Below the pieces are notes generated by a model. The model ran no database searches. It saw nothing but the letters and a program-made list of their open reading frames with translations, and was not told the DNA's origin. Shown here piece by piece: positions 8,130 to 17,688 of a stretch of DNA of 64,000 nt. Location of the stretch: assembly GCF_001591405.1 (NCBI RefSeq), contig NZ_BCUV01000004.1, forward strand, positions 100,734-164,733, in the 5' to 3' direction. Every line of letters starts with the position of its first letter. Positions within the stretch are counted from its first letter, which is position 1. The translations under genes were made by a program, and so were the position numbers. Source of the stretch: Janibacter terrae NBRC 107853 (GTDB lineage Bacteria > Actinomycetota > Actinomycetes > Actinomycetales > Dermatophilaceae).

Positions 8130-9119
8130 ATGGACGTGCCGACCTGGGCGTGGCTCCTCACGCTCGGTGTCGCCGCCGCGGTGCTGCTCTTCGACGTCAT
8201 CTGGGTGGCCCGCAACCCGCACGTCCCCTCCACGCGCGAGGTCGCGACGATCCTCAGCATCTACGTCTCGGCGGCAGTGCTCTTCGGCATCGGCCTGTGG
8301 TTGATGGAAGGGGGTGACCGCGGGACCGAGTTCTTCGCCGGGTGGTTGACCGAGTACTCGCTCTCGGTCGACAACCTCTTCATCTTCATCATCATCATGG
8401 CGAAGTTCGGCGTGCCGGCCCGGTTCCAGCAGACCGCGCTCCTGTGGGGCATCATCATCGCGATCGTCCTGCGGACGATCTTCATCTTCGTCGGCGCCGC
8501 CGCGATCAACCAGTTCGCCTGGGTCTTCTACATCTTCGGCGCCTTCCTCATCTACACCGCGTTCAACCTCGCCACGGAGAGCCACGACGAGGAGGACGAG
8601 TGGGAGCCCAACGCGGTCATCAAGTGGTTCCAGCGGACCGTGCCGAGCACGACCGAGTGGGCCCCCAAGCTCTTCACCAAGGAGAACGGCAAGCGCGTCG
8701 CGACTCCTCTCTTCATCGTCGTCATCGCCCTCGGCATGACCGACCTGCTCTTCGCCCTGGACTCGATCCCGGCGATCTACGGCCTCACCAAGGAGCCGTA
8801 CATCGTCCTCACGGCGAACCTCTTCGCGCTCATGGGTCTGCGCCAGCTGTACTTCCTCATCGGTGGTCTGCTGAAGAAGCTCGTCTACATGAGCCTGGGC
8901 CTGTCGGTCCTGCTCGCCTTCATCGGCGTCAAGCTCATCCTCCACGCGCTCCACGAGAACACGCTGCCCTTCATCAACGGCGGCGAGCACGTGAGCGTCC
9001 CGGAGATCTCCACGCTCTTCTCCCTCGGCGCCATCGTCCTCATCCTCGGTGTCACGACGGTCGCCAGCCTCTGGAAGTCCAACAAGGACGCCAAGGAGGG
9101 CATCGGCTCCGACCACTGA
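8130..9119 (+). CDS. TerC-family integral membrane metal exporter
   Basis: The 329-aa protein has about nine hydrophobic segments and the TerC signature TEYSLSVDNLFIFIIIMAKF at about residue 74, with a second acidic membrane motif (DLLFALDSIPAI) near residue 207. These paired Asp/Asn motifs are thought to bind the metal. TerC proteins are named for tellurite resistance, but characterised members export Mn2+, which agrees with the Mn riboswitch upstream. ATG 8130 (MDVPTWAW) matches family N-termini; ATG 8115 in the same frame is possible. It ends at a strong bidirectional terminator. Confidence 0.88.
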   Translation: MDVPTWAWLLTLGVAAAVLLFDVIWVARNPHVPSTREVATILSIYVSAAVLFGIGLWLMEGGDRGTEFFAGWLTEYSLSVDNLFIFIIIMAKFGVPARFQQTALLWGIIIAIVLRTIFIFVGAAAINQFAWVFYIFGAFLIYTAFNLATESHDEEDEWEPNAVIKWFQRTVPSTTEWAPKLFTKENGKRVATPLFIVVIALGMTDLLFALDSIPAIYGLTKEPYIVLTANLFALMGLRQLYFLIGGLLKKLVYMSLGLSVLLAFIGVKLILHALHENTLPFINGGEHVSVPEISTLFSLGAIVLILGVTTVASLWKSNKDAKEGIGSDH

Positions 9120-9126
9120 GCCGGCA

Positions 9127-9170
9127 GACGAAGGGGGTCGGTCACGCCGCGGTGACCGACCCCCTTCGTC
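9127..9170. terminator. Bidirectional terminator, 19-bp perfect stem with octamer arms
   Basis: Perfect 19-bp inverted repeat (9127-9145 with 9152-9170) around a 6-nt loop, between the convergent terC and EamA genes. Each arm starts with GACGAAGGGGG or its complement, the window's dispersed octamer. Confidence 0.85.
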
Positions 9171-9176
9171 ATCTCC

Positions 9177-10061
9177 TCAGACGGGCAGCTCGGTGGCGGG
9201 GGTGCGCTGACCCAGGCCGAGGACGAGGATGCTCGCCAGGACCACGAGCGTCATCCCGCCGAGCTGCACGGGGTCGAGGCGCTGGCCGAGCACGAGCAAC
9301 CCGGCGAGCGCCGCCACGGCGGGCTCGAGGCTGAGCAGGATGCCGAAGACCGCGGGCGCGAGCCGTCGGAGGGCGAAGAGCTCGAGGGAGTAGGGCAGGA
9401 CGGACGAGAGGACGGCGATGCCCAGCCCCTTGAGCAGCACCTCGGCGTCCCAGGCGCCGGTCCCGTGCCGGGCGACGTCGAGCAGGCCGAAGGGGAGGAC
9501 CAGGAGCGTCGCGACGACCATGGCGAGGGCGAGCCCCTCCAGCTTGGGGAAGGCCGCTCCGGTCCGGCCGGAGAAGACGATGTACCCGGCCCAGCAGGCA
9601 CCCGCCGCGAGGGCGAGCGCGATGCCCGTGCCCTCGAGCTCGTCGAGGGGGATGCTCAGGGCCCGGGAGATCAGGACGACCCCGACCCCCGCGGCGCCGA
9701 CCGCGAGGAGGTCGCGCGGGCGGCGCGAGAGGACGGCAGCGAGCGCCAGGGGCCCGACGAACTCGATCGTCACGGCGACGCCGATCGGCAGGTGACCGAG
9801 CGAGCCGTAGAAGGCGAAGTTCATCATCCCGAGCGCGGCACCGAAGCACGTGACCGTCGCCCAGTCCCGGCGGGTGTGGCCGCGCCAGCGCGGCCGGGCG
9901 ACGAGCAGGAGGATCGCCGTCGCGAAGCCGAGCCGCAGGATGACCGAGCCGGCCGCGCCGATCTCCGGGACGAGGGTGGCCGCGAGCGCCCCGCCGAACT
10001 GCACCGAGAGCACTCCCGCGAGGACGAGGAAGGGCGCTGGGACGGCATCGACACGACTCAC
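9177..10061 (-). CDS. EamA/DMT-superfamily transporter (RhtA-like)
   Basis: The 294-aa protein has ten predicted membrane segments arranged as two EamA repeats (residues about 9-140 and 150-285). It is a drug/metabolite transporter of the cytoplasmic membrane. The sequence resembles the threonine/homoserine exporter RhtA group (the FVGPLALAAVLSRR region and the LSVLPYSLELFALRRL stretch). Export of amino acids or related metabolites is likely, but the substrate is unproven. The GTG start at 10061 lies 6 nt downstream of a TAGGGT -10 box, consistent with a leaderless mRNA. It shares a terminator with terC. Confidence 0.85.
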   Translation of the reverse strand: MSRVDAVPAPFLVLAGVLSVQFGGALAATLVPEIGAAGSVILRLGFATAILLLVARPRWRGHTRRDWATVTCFGAALGMMNFAFYGSLGHLPIGVAVTIEFVGPLALAAVLSRRPRDLLAVGAAGVGVVLISRALSIPLDELEGTGIALALAAGACWAGYIVFSGRTGAAFPKLEGLALAMVVATLLVLPFGLLDVARHGTGAWDAEVLLKGLGIAVLSSVLPYSLELFALRRLAPAVFGILLSLEPAVAALAGLLVLGQRLDPVQLGGMTLVVLASILVLGLGQRTPATELPV

Positions 10062-10067
10062 GGCGTC

Positions 10068-10073
10068 ACCCTA
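10068..10073 (-). promoter_or_regulatory. -10 box for leaderless EamA transporter mRNA
   Basis: TAGGGT on the minus strand, 6 nt before GTG 10061. Confidence 0.45.
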
Positions 10074-10099
10074 GTCTTCGGCCCCGGGGCCACCTACCT

Positions 10100-10124
10100 G
10101 TCTCGTCCCGGAGGCCGACGAGAC
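10100..10124 (-). terminator. Hairpin downstream of the SBF transporter gene
   Basis: GTCTCGTC (10100-10107) pairs with GACGAGAC (10117-10124) across a 9-nt loop, between the SBF gene stop and the next gene's promoter. No T-tract. Confidence 0.5.
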
Positions 10125-10156
10125 GCAGGCGGCCGGCGCCGCCCCGGACGAGGTCG

Positions 10157-11044
10157 TCAGTCGACGAGCTGCGGCGTCGTGGCGCGTCGGGCGCGCACGT
10201 CACGGCTGATCACGAGGCCGAAGACCGGCGCGAACAGGTACATGAAGATCGAGTAGATGGCGGCCGCGATCGCGACCTCGGTGCTGCCCAGCACGCTGAG
10301 GGCGATGGTCAGGGCGATCGTCGTGTTGTGGATGCCGACCTCCATCGAGGTGGCGATCGCCTGCCGGTCGTCCAGACGCATCAGCCGGGCGCCGAGGTAG
10401 CCGATGGTCAGGCTGGCGAGGCAGAAGAGTGCGGTCACGAGGCCGAGCTGCTCGAGGTAGCCGGCGACGTCGTCGCGCTCGCCGACGAGGGCGCCGACGG
10501 CGACCACGACGAGGACGCTGATCGAGAAGATGCGGACCGGGCGGTCGGCCCGGACGGCGAAGGCCTGCGAGCGATGGCGCACCACCATGCCCAGGCCGAC
10601 GGGGACGAGGACGATGGCGATGACCTGGAGGACCTTGCCGACCTGGAGGCCGAGCTCTCCGTCGGCCTCGAACCAGCCGATCGCGAGGTTGGTGATGACG
10701 GGGATGCTGACCACCGCCAGCACCGAGTTGACGGCCGTCAGCGTGATGTTGAGGGCGACGTCCCCATGGAAGAGGTGGCTGAAGAGGTTGGCCGTCGTCC
10801 CGCCCGGCGAGGCGGCGAGCAGCATCACGCCCACCGCGAGCAGGGGGTCGACGTCGAAGGCGATGACCAGCCCGAAGGCGACGAGCGGAAGGACGAGCAC
10901 CTGCAGCACGAGGGCCACGACGACGGCCTTGGGCGATCGTGCGACCCGACGGAAGTCGCCGACGGTCAGGGACAGGCCGAGGCCGAACATGATGATCGCC
11001 AGGGCGATCGGCAGACCGATCGAGATCAGGGGGGAGTCGTTCAT
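10157..11044 (-). CDS. Bile acid:sodium symporter-family (SBF) transporter
   Basis: The 295-aa protein has about nine membrane segments. It has SBF/ASBT-family landmarks: LLAASPGGTTANLFSHLFHGD at about residue 76, with the conserved Pro-Gly-Gly and Asn of the sodium-site crossover, and EVGIHNTTIA near residue 233 on the matching second repeat. Family members import bile acids, pantothenate precursors or other organic anions with Na+. The bacterial substrate cannot be deduced. ATG 11044 starts with MNDSPLIS and a plausible first membrane helix. A possible AAGGA lies 14 nt upstream. The long overlapping open frame beginning at 11078 in another frame is an artefact. Confidence 0.85.
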   Translation of the reverse strand: MNDSPLISIGLPIALAIIMFGLGLSLTVGDFRRVARSPKAVVVALVLQVLVLPLVAFGLVIAFDVDPLLAVGVMLLAASPGGTTANLFSHLFHGDVALNITLTAVNSVLAVVSIPVITNLAIGWFEADGELGLQVGKVLQVIAIVLVPVGLGMVVRHRSQAFAVRADRPVRIFSISVLVVVAVGALVGERDDVAGYLEQLGLVTALFCLASLTIGYLGARLMRLDDRQAIATSMEVGIHNTTIALTIALSVLGSTEVAIAAAIYSIFMYLFAPVFGLVISRDVRARRATTPQLVD

Positions 11045-11101
11045 GGCCAGCCGCGTCCTTGCCGTCGGGGTCGATCACGCTCGGGTCACCGGGAGAACTC
11101 A

Positions 11102-11121
11102 GGGTTACTGATGGGTAACCC
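11102..11121. repeat. Short inverted repeat upstream of the SBF gene
   Basis: GGGTTAC (11102-11108) and GTAACCC (11115-11121) around 6 nt. It lies in the 150-nt gap between the MBL gene stop and the SBF start, so it could be an operator for the SBF promoter or a weak terminator. The rest of the gap shows nothing clear. Confidence 0.4.
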
Positions 11122-11194
11122 AGCCCGCTGGTGAGCAGTGTGGAGGGCCGGGCGTCGTCCCGTCAACCCCAGCCGGCCCGTCGGGCCCCCGTGC

Positions 11195-11863
11195 TCACCA
11201 GCCCCGCTCGCGCCACTCCTGGAGGTGGGGCCGCTCCCTTCCGAGCGTCGTGTCCGAGCCGTGGCCGGGGTAGACCCACGTGTCGTCGTCGTACACGTCG
11301 AAGACCCGCTGGGTGACGTCGGCGTACAGCGACTCGAAGCTCTGGCCCTCCATCTTGGTGTTGCCCACCCCGCCCGGGAAGAGACTGTCGCCCGTGAAGA
11401 GGTGGACATGGCCCTCGGGGTCGTCGTACGCGAGTGCCACCGATCCCGGGGTGTGCCCCCGAAGGTGCGTCACGGCCAGCGTGGCCTCGCCGAAGGTGAT
11501 CGTGTCCCCGTGCGCCAGACGGTGGGCCGGCGCCAGGGGCAGCGCGTCGGCGTCGTCCTCGCCGGCGTACGTCTCGGGGGAGTACTCCGCAGTGATCTCC
11601 GCCAGGGCGCGGACGTGGTCCCAGTGCTGGTGCGTCGTCACGAGGTGGCCGAGGTCCGTCCCGCCCGCGGCGACGAGCTCGCGGATGCGGTCGGCCTCGT
11701 CGGCGGCGTCGATGAGCAGCTGGGCACCGCTCGCCCGGCAGGTGAGCAGGTAGACGTTGTTGTGCATCTCGGACACGGAGAGCTTGCGGATCGTCAGGTG
11801 GGCCAGCTCCCGGGTGGACCAGGGGCCGCCCGGGGTGACGTCGGGGTCGTAGGTGTCGGTCAT
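11195..11863 (-). CDS. MBL-fold metallo-hydrolase
   Basis: The 222-aa protein has the metallo-beta-lactamase fold: the zinc motif THQHWDH at about residue 96, THLRGHTPGS with the third His, GDSLFPGGVGNT with the bridging Asp, and a C-terminal YPGHG His. The pattern is that of glyoxalase II-like or generic MBL hydrolases; the substrate is unknown. Its ATG overlaps the GH15 stop by 4 nt (ATGA). A GAAGGAG ribosome site (about 11870-11876) lies inside the GH15 coding end, so the two are translationally coupled. An MBL gene next to uvrA also occurs in mycobacteria. Confidence 0.88.
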   Translation of the reverse strand: MTDTYDPDVTPGGPWSTRELAHLTIRKLSVSEMHNNVYLLTCRASGAQLLIDAADEADRIRELVAAGGTDLGHLVTTHQHWDHVRALAEITAEYSPETYAGEDDADALPLAPAHRLAHGDTITFGEATLAVTHLRGHTPGSVALAYDDPEGHVHLFTGDSLFPGGVGNTKMEGQSFESLYADVTQRVFDVYDDDTWVYPGHGSDTTLGRERPHLQEWRERGW

Positions 11864-13716
11864 GAGATCGCTCCTTCAACGGGGTGCACGGGGGTCGCTG
11901 TGTCGTCCGTCCTGGGGTGCTCGCCACGGGCCGCGGCGGCGTCGGCATCACGCAGCGCGTAGGCGGCGCCGATCAGGGCGAGGTGGCTGAAGGCCTGCGG
12001 GAAGTTGCCCGCCTGCCGCCGGCCCCTGACGTCGTACTCCTCGGCGACGAGACCGACGTCGTTGAGCAACCCGCACAGGCGGGCCATGAGGGCGTGCCCC
12101 TTGTCGAGCTGCCCGGTGAGGGCGTAGGCGCTCACCAGCCACCAGGAGCAGGCGAGGAAGGGGTGCTCGTCACCGGCGAGGCCGTCGACGCCCGACTCCG
12201 TGCGGTAGCGCAGGAGGTACCCGTCGCGCAGGAGGTCGCGCTCGACGGCGGCGATCGTCCCGAGGACCCGCGGGTCGTCCGGGGGCAGGAACCCGACCAT
12301 CGGGATGAGCAGCAGCGAGGCGTCGACCTCGGTGGTGTCGTAGTGCTGGGTGAAGCTCTGCCGGTCCTCGTCCCACCCGTGCTCGAGCACGTCCGCGCGC
12401 ACCCGCTCGCGCAGGTCGCGCCAGGTCTCGACCTCCCCTTCGTACCCGTGGAGCTCGACCGCCCGGATGGCGCGGTCGAAGGCGGCCCACACCATCACCC
12501 GCGAGTGGGTGAAGTGGCGCAGCGGTCCGCGGATCTCCCACAGGCCGTTGTCCGCGTCCTGCCAGTGCGTGGCGAGGTTGTTGACGAGGGCGCGCTGGAC
12601 GGCCCACGACTGGGGCGACTCGGTCAGGCCCTGGGCGCGGGCGTCCTCGAGCGCGATCATCACCTCGCCGAGGACATCGGTCTGCTTCTGGTCGACGGCA
12701 CCGTTGCCGATGCGCACGGGACGGCTGCCCGCGTACCCGGGGAGGTGGTCGAGCTCGCGCTCGGGCAGCTCCCGCCCGCCGTCGACCGCGTACATGATCT
12801 GCATGTCCTCCGGGTCGCCGGCGATCGCGCGCACGAGCCAGTCCCGCCACAGCTTGACCGCGCCGACGTAGCCCGACTTGAGCAGCGCCTCGAGGGTGAG
12901 CGAGGCGTCGCGCAGCCAGCAGTAGCGGTAGTCCCAGTTGCGCTCGCCGCCGAAGTCCTCGGGCAGGCTCGTGGTGACCGCTGCGACGATGCCGCCCCGG
13001 CGCGTGTCGGTGAGCAGGCGCAGGGTGAGCAGCGAGCGCACGACCTCGTCCTGGTACGGCCCCTCGTAGGTGCAGCGGGCACCCCACTGCGCCGAGCGCT
13101 GGTACGTCGCCTCGATGCGTGAGCGGATGTCGAGCGGCGGGGGGATCGGCTTGTAGGAGGCGAACCACGTCGTGGAGAAGTTGTAGTGCTCGCCCGCGCG
13201 CACGGTCCACCGGTCGCGGTGGTGGTCGCCCTCGGGCACGGGCAGCCGGGAGCCGCGCAGGACGAGCATGTCGTTGCCGGCGATGGCGGTGATGACCTCG
13301 CGGTCCTGCTCGTGGCCGGGGGAGTGCGCCACCCACGGGCGGATCCGGCCGTAGCCGAAGCGCACGACCCACTCCTGGCGCATCTCGACCTCGCCCTCGA
13401 GGCCCTCGACGACGCGGACGAGGTCCGCGCGCCCGTCGCCGAGGGGCATGAGATCGGTCACCTTGACCGCCCCGGTGGCGGTGCGGTGGGTGGTCTCGAG
13501 GATGAAGGAGTCGCCGCGGTAGGCGCGGGTCGTCGTCGCCTCGCCGACCGGGCCGATGAGCCACCGGCCGTGCTCGGGGGTGCCGAGCAGCGCGGTGAAG
13601 CACGACGAGGAGTCGAAGCGCGGCAGGCAGAGCCAGTCGACCGAGCCCCCCTTGGACACCAGGGCGGCGGTCTCGGTGTCGCCGATGGCGGCATAGTCCT
13701 CGATCGGTGTCGTCAT
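11860..13716 (-). CDS. Glycoside hydrolase family 15 protein (trehalase/glucoamylase-like)
   Basis: The 618-aa protein has an N-terminal beta-sandwich (residues about 1-220: [34 protein letters not shown]) and a C-terminal (alpha/alpha)6 barrel. [16 protein letters not shown] and DNGLWEIRG carry the usual first acidic region, and LVAEEYD near residue 570 the second catalytic Glu. This matches the GH15 group that includes the mycobacterial trehalase, which splits trehalose to glucose. Glucoamylase-type activity is the alternative. There is no signal peptide, so it is cytoplasmic. The ATG lies 6 nt after a TAGCCT -10 box (leaderless). It forms an operon with the MBL hydrolase. Confidence 0.88.
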   Translation of the reverse strand: MTTPIEDYAAIGDTETAALVSKGGSVDWLCLPRFDSSSCFTALLGTPEHGRWLIGPVGEATTTRAYRGDSFILETTHRTATGAVKVTDLMPLGDGRADLVRVVEGLEGEVEMRQEWVVRFGYGRIRPWVAHSPGHEQDREVITAIAGNDMLVLRGSRLPVPEGDHHRDRWTVRAGEHYNFSTTWFASYKPIPPPLDIRSRIEATYQRSAQWGARCTYEGPYQDEVVRSLLTLRLLTDTRRGGIVAAVTTSLPEDFGGERNWDYRYCWLRDASLTLEALLKSGYVGAVKLWRDWLVRAIAGDPEDMQIMYAVDGGRELPERELDHLPGYAGSRPVRIGNGAVDQKQTDVLGEVMIALEDARAQGLTESPQSWAVQRALVNNLATHWQDADNGLWEIRGPLRHFTHSRVMVWAAFDRAIRAVELHGYEGEVETWRDLRERVRADVLEHGWDEDRQSFTQHYDTTEVDASLLLIPMVGFLPPDDPRVLGTIAAVERDLLRDGYLLRYRTESGVDGLAGDEHPFLACSWWLVSAYALTGQLDKGHALMARLCGLLNDVGLVAEEYDVRGRRQAGNFPQAFSHLALIGAAYALRDADAAAARGEHPRTDDTATPVHPVEGAIS

Positions 13717-13722
13717 CCGCTC

Positions 13723-13728
13723 AGGCTA
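13723..13728 (-). promoter_or_regulatory. -10 box for leaderless GH15 mRNA
   Basis: TAGCCT on the minus strand, 6 nt before ATG 13716. It shares an 80-bp divergent region with the uvrA promoter; a CGAAGGGG copy (13751-13758) lies between the two boxes. Confidence 0.45.
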
Positions 13729-13783
13729 GGCCCTGCTTCGGCCCGTCCGGCGAAGGGGGGAGAGCGCTGTCGGTGGTCCCGCC

Positions 13784-13789
13784 TAAGGT
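13784..13789 (+). promoter_or_regulatory. -10 box for leaderless uvrA mRNA
   Basis: TAAGGT followed by 7 nt and GTG 13797. I see no -35 hexamer and no obvious LexA palindrome in the 80-bp divergent region. Confidence 0.45.
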
Positions 13790-13796
13790 TGGGTGC

Positions 13797-16700
13797 GTGA
13801 CTGTTGCCAAGGCCGCCGGCTCCCGCCTGCACGACCGGATCGTCGTCCAGGGGGCCCGCGAGCACAACCTCAAGAACATCCATGTCGACATCCCACGCGA
13901 CTCCCTGGTGGTCTTCACCGGGCTGTCGGGGTCGGGCAAGTCGTCGCTGGCCTTCGACACGATCTTCGCCGAGGGGCAGCGCCGGTACGTCGAGTCCCTG
14001 TCGGCCTACGCGCGGCAGTTCCTCGGCCAGATGGACAAGCCGGACGTCGACTTCATCGAGGGGCTGTCGCCCGCGGTGTCCATCGACCAGAAGTCGACGA
14101 ACCGCAACCCCCGATCGACCGTGGGCACGATCACCGAGGTCCACGACTACCTGCGTCTGCTCTTCGCCCGCGTCGGTCGGCCGCACTGCCCGGTCTGCGG
14201 CGAGGCGATCACCCGTCAGAGCCCGCAGCAGATCGTCGACCGGCTCCTCGAGCTGCCCGAGCGCACCCGCTTCCAGGTCCTGGCGCCGGTCGTGCGCGCC
14301 CGTAAGGGCGAGTTCGTCGACCTCTTCTCCGAGCTGCGGACCAAGGGCTACAGCCGGGCCCGCGTGGACGGGGAGGTCGTCTCGCTCGCGGAGCCGCCGA
14401 CGCTGGAGAAGCAGGTCAAGCACACCATCGACGTCGTCGTCGACCGCCTCGTGGCGAAGGGGGAGGAGGACCGGGCCGCGAAGCAGCGGGTCACCGACTC
14501 CGTGGAGACCGCCCTCGGGCTCGCCGGGGGCGTGCTCGTCATCGACTTCGTCGACCTCGACGAGGACGACCCGCAGCGTCAGCGCCGCTACTCCGAGACG
14601 ATGGCCTGCCCCAACGACCACCCGCTCAACATCGACGAGATCGAGCCGCGGTCCTTCTCCTTCAACTCCCCCTTCGGCGCCTGCCCGGTCTGCACGGGCC
14701 TGGGGACGGAGCTCGAGGTCGACGCGGAGCTCGTCGTCCCCGACGACGACCTGACGCTCGCGGAGGGGGCCATCGCGCCCTGGGCGCAGGGGACCCAGTC
14801 GGCCCAGTACTTCCAGCGCACGATGTCGGCGCTCGGCGACGACCTCGGCTTCGACATGGACACGCCGTGGCGGGCGCTGCCGAGCCGCGCCCGCGAGGCG
14901 CTCCTGCACGGACGCAACCACAAGGTGCACGTCAAGTACCGCAACCGCTTCGGGCGGGAGCGCTCCTACAGCACCGGCTTCGAGGGGGTCATCCCCTTCA
15001 TCAAGCGCCGGCACACCGAGACCGAGTCGGACTGGAGCCGGGAGAAGTACGAGGGGTACATGCGCGAGATCCCGTGCCCGACGTGCCGGGGGACCCGCCT
15101 GAAGCCGGAGTCCCTCGCCGTCCTCGTCGGTGGGCAGAGCATCGCCGACGTCTCCTCGCTCTCGATCCGCGAGGCGGCCGGGTTCCTCGACACCGTCGAC
15201 TTCAGCGAGCGTGAGCGGCAGATCGCCGAGCAGGTCATCAAGGAGATCAACGCACGGCTGGGCTTCCTCCTCGACGTGGGCCTGGAGTACCTCTCCCTCT
15301 CGCGGGCCGCGGGCACGCTCTCCGGTGGCGAGGCGCAACGCATCCGGCTGGCCACGCAGATCGGCTCGGGCCTGGTGGGCGTGCTCTACGTGCTCGACGA
15401 GCCGAGCATCGGTCTGCACCAGCGCGACAACCACCGGCTCATCGAGACGCTGACCCGGCTGCGCGACCTCGGCAACACACTGATCGTCGTCGAGCACGAC
15501 GAGGACACCATCGCCGCCTCGGACTGGGTCGTCGACATCGGCCCGGGAGCGGGGGAGCACGGCGGTCATGTCGTCCACTCCGGGCCGCTCGCCGACCTGC
15601 TGACGAGCGAGCGCTCGGTGACCGGCCGCTACCTCTCCGGCGACCTCGAGATCCCGGTCCCGGCCGTGCGCCGACCGCAGGACCCCGCGCGCGAGGTCAC
15701 GGTCAAGGGAGCCAAGGAGCACAACCTCGCCGGCATCGACGTCAGCTTCCCGCTGGGCAACTTCGTCGCGGTGACGGGCGTGTCCGGGTCCGGCAAGTCG
15801 ACCCTCGTCAACGACATCCTCTACAACGTCATGGCCAACAAGCTCAACGGCGCCCGCCGGGTGCCGGGTCGGCACAAGACGGTGACCGGCCTCGAGCACC
15901 TCGACAAGGTCGTGCACGTCGATCAGAGCCCCATCGGTCGCACGCCGCGGTCCAACCCGGCGACGTACACCGGGGTCTTCGACCACGTCCGCAAGCTCTT
16001 CGCCCAGACGAGCGAGGCGAAGGTGCGCGGGTACCAGCCGGGCCGGTTCTCCTTCAACGTCAAGGGCGGGCGCTGCGACGCGTGCTCCGGTGACGGCACG
16101 CTGAAGATCGAGATGAACTTCCTGCCGGACGTCTACGTCCCGTGCGAGGTCTGCCACGGCGCCCGGTACAACCGGGAGACCCTCGAGGTGCACTTCAAGG
16201 GCAAGAACATCGCCGAGGTCCTCGACATGCCGATCGAGGAGGCCGAGGACTTCTTCGCGGCCGTCCCGGCGATCGCCCGCCACATGAAGACCCTCAACGC
16301 TGTCGGCCTGGGCTACGTGCGCCTCGGGCAGCCGGCGACGACCCTCTCGGGCGGTGAGGCGCAGCGGGTCAAGCTCGCGGCCGAGCTGCAGAAACGGTCC
16401 AACGGGCGCACGATCTACGTGCTCGACGAGCCGACGACCGGCCTGCACTTCGAGGACATCCGCAAGCTGCTGCTCGTGCTCCAGGGCCTGGTCGACAAGG
16501 GCAACTCGGTCCTGGTCATCGAGCACAACCTCGACGTGATCAAGTGCGCCGACTACGTCGTCGACATGGGTCCCGAGGGCGGGTCGGGCGGTGGCCAGGT
16601 GGTCGCGAGCGGCAGCCCGGAGCAGGTCGCAGCCGTGCCACGCTCCTTCACGGGGCAGTTCCTCGCCCCGGTGCTCGCCTCCTCGTCGGTCTCGCCCGTC

Positions 16701-16913
16701 GTCGGCGAGCTCGTCGTCGACGAGGCCGACCCGGCCCCCGCGGCGAAGGGAGCGGCCACGAAGAAGTCGGCCTCCGCGAAGAAGACCGCGGCCCGCAGGA
16801 CCGCGGCCACGAAGGGGACGAAGGTCACCGCGACGAAGAAGACCGCGCCGGCCAAGAAGTCCGTCTCGAGTGCGGCGAGCGCGGCGGCCCGCCGTGCGAA
16901 GAAGGCGGGCTGA
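13797..16913 (+). CDS. uvrA: Excinuclease ABC subunit A with basic C-terminal tail
   Basis: The 1038-aa protein is the damage-sensing ATPase of nucleotide excision repair. It has two ABC ATPase modules (Walker [10 protein letters not shown] at about residue 42 and GVSGSGKST at about 661; signatures TLSGGEAQR) and zinc-binding Cys clusters ([19 protein letters not shown]). The usual length is about 940-980 aa. Here residues from about 980 to the end form an extra Lys/Ala/Thr-rich tail resembling histone H1-like bacterial tails. GTG 13797 is chosen for its -10 spacing and the conserved [17 protein letters not shown] start. It carries three octamer copies (14455, 14669, 16810). Confidence 0.97.
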   Translation: MTVAKAAGSRLHDRIVVQGAREHNLKNIHVDIPRDSLVVFTGLSGSGKSSLAFDTIFAEGQRRYVESLSAYARQFLGQMDKPDVDFIEGLSPAVSIDQKSTNRNPRSTVGTITEVHDYLRLLFARVGRPHCPVCGEAITRQSPQQIVDRLLELPERTRFQVLAPVVRARKGEFVDLFSELRTKGYSRARVDGEVVSLAEPPTLEKQVKHTIDVVVDRLVAKGEEDRAAKQRVTDSVETALGLAGGVLVIDFVDLDEDDPQRQRRYSETMACPNDHPLNIDEIEPRSFSFNSPFGACPVCTGLGTELEVDAELVVPDDDLTLAEGAIAPWAQGTQSAQYFQRTMSALGDDLGFDMDTPWRALPSRAREALLHGRNHKVHVKYRNRFGRERSYSTGFEGVIPFIKRRHTETESDWSREKYEGYMREIPCPTCRGTRLKPESLAVLVGGQSIADVSSLSIREAAGFLDTVDFSERERQIAEQVIKEINARLGFLLDVGLEYLSLSRAAGTLSGGEAQRIRLATQIGSGLVGVLYVLDEPSIGLHQRDNHRLIETLTRLRDLGNTLIVVEHDEDTIAASDWVVDIGPGAGEHGGHVVHSGPLADLLTSERSVTGRYLSGDLEIPVPAVRRPQDPAREVTVKGAKEHNLAGIDVSFPLGNFVAVTGVSGSGKSTLVNDILYNVMANKLNGARRVPGRHKTVTGLEHLDKVVHVDQSPIGRTPRSNPATYTGVFDHVRKLFAQTSEAKVRGYQPGRFSFNVKGGRCDACSGDGTLKIEMNFLPDVYVPCEVCHGARYNRETLEVHFKGKNIAEVLDMPIEEAEDFFAAVPAIARHMKTLNAVGLGYVRLGQPATTLSGGEAQRVKLAAELQKRSNGRTIYVLDEPTTGLHFEDIRKLLLVLQGLVDKGNSVLVIEHNLDVIKCADYVVDMGPEGGSGGGQVVASGSPEQVAAVPRSFTGQFLAPVLASSSVSPVVGELVVDEADPAPAAKGAATKKSASAKKTAARRTAATKGTKVTATKKTAPAKKSVSSAASAAARRAKKAG

Positions 16914-16918
16914 CGCGA

Positions 16919-16958
16919 ACGGCGAGGGGTGGGGGCCGGCCGCCCCATCCCTCGCCGT
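16919..16958. terminator. Bidirectional terminator between uvrA and livF
   Basis: A 16-bp stem (16919-16934 with 16943-16958, one G-T wobble) around an 8-nt loop, between convergent genes. Confidence 0.8.
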
Positions 16959-16974
16959 CCGGACGTGCCGGGGG

Positions 16975-17688
16975 TCAGTCCTCGCCGAGGTAGGCCTTGC
17001 GGACCTCGTCGCTCGTCAGCAGCTCCGCACCGGTGCCCTGGGTGACGATCTTGCCGACCTCGAGGACATAGCCCTGGTTGGCCAGCTTGAGCGCCGCCCG
17101 CGCGTTCTGCTCGACGAGGAGGATCGTCGTGCCCTGCGCCTGGAGCGTCTTCACGGTCGACATGATCCGCTTCATCATGATCGGCGAGAGCCCCATCGAG
17201 GGCTCGTCGAGCATGAGCAGCTTCGGCCGGGAGAGCATCGCGCGCCCCATGGCGAGCATCTGCTGCTCCCCGCCGGAGAAGGTGCCGGCAGGTTGCGAGC
17301 GGCGCTCCCCGAGGATCGGGAAGAGCTCGAAGGCGGCCTGGATGTCCTTGTCGACGCCCCTGTCGCGGCGGGCGAAGGCGCCCAGGCGCAGGTTCTCCTC
17401 GACGGTCATCTTCGGGAAGATCCGCCGCCCCTCGGGCGAGTGGGCCAGCCCCAGCGTGACGATCTGGTGCGCGGGCAGCTGGTCGATGCGCTGGCCCTTG
17501 AAGCGCACCTCGCCGCTGCTCGGCCGCAGCAGGCCGGAGATGGTGCGGAGGGTGGTCGTCTTGCCCGCACCGTTGGTACCGATGAGGGTGACGACCTCCC
17601 CCTCGTCGACGGTGAAGGAGATCCCCTTCACGGCGACGATCTTGCCGTAGGAGACCTCCAGGTCATCGACCTCGAGCATCGCGCTCAT
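16975..17688 (-). CDS. livF: Branched-chain amino acid ABC transporter ATP-binding protein LivF
   Basis: The 237-aa protein is one of the two ATPases of the LIV importer. Walker A GTNGAGKTT at about residue 40, the Q-loop, signature FSGGEQQMLAMGRA and Walker B KLLMLDEPSMGLSP are all present, with the typical LivF C-terminus lacking the LivG extension. Its ATG overlaps the livG TGA by 4 nt (ATGA). It is the last gene of the minus-strand livJ-H-M-G-F operon and ends at a terminator shared with uvrA. Confidence 0.95.
   Translation of the reverse strand: MSAMLEVDDLEVSYGKIVAVKGISFTVDEGEVVTLIGTNGAGKTTTLRTISGLLRPSSGEVRFKGQRIDQLPAHQIVTLGLAHSPEGRRIFPKMTVEENLRLGAFARRDRGVDKDIQAAFELFPILGERRSQPAGTFSGGEQQMLAMGRAMLSRPKLLMLDEPSMGLSPIMMKRIMSTVKTLQAQGTTILLVEQNARAALKLANQGYVLEVGKIVTQGTGAELLTSDEVRKAYLGED

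Noticed and set aside
12946..12954. CCGAAGTCC matches inside GH15 and at similar places in zwf (near 34008 and 35065) as extra REP units
   Set aside because: They encode conserved protein segments (Asp-Phe-Gly), lack the second arm and the 17-nt conserved end, and so are coincidental.
13713..16526. Minus-strand open frame of about 937 codons opposite uvrA
   Set aside because: Same GC-driven artefact; uvrA on the + strand has all family motifs.
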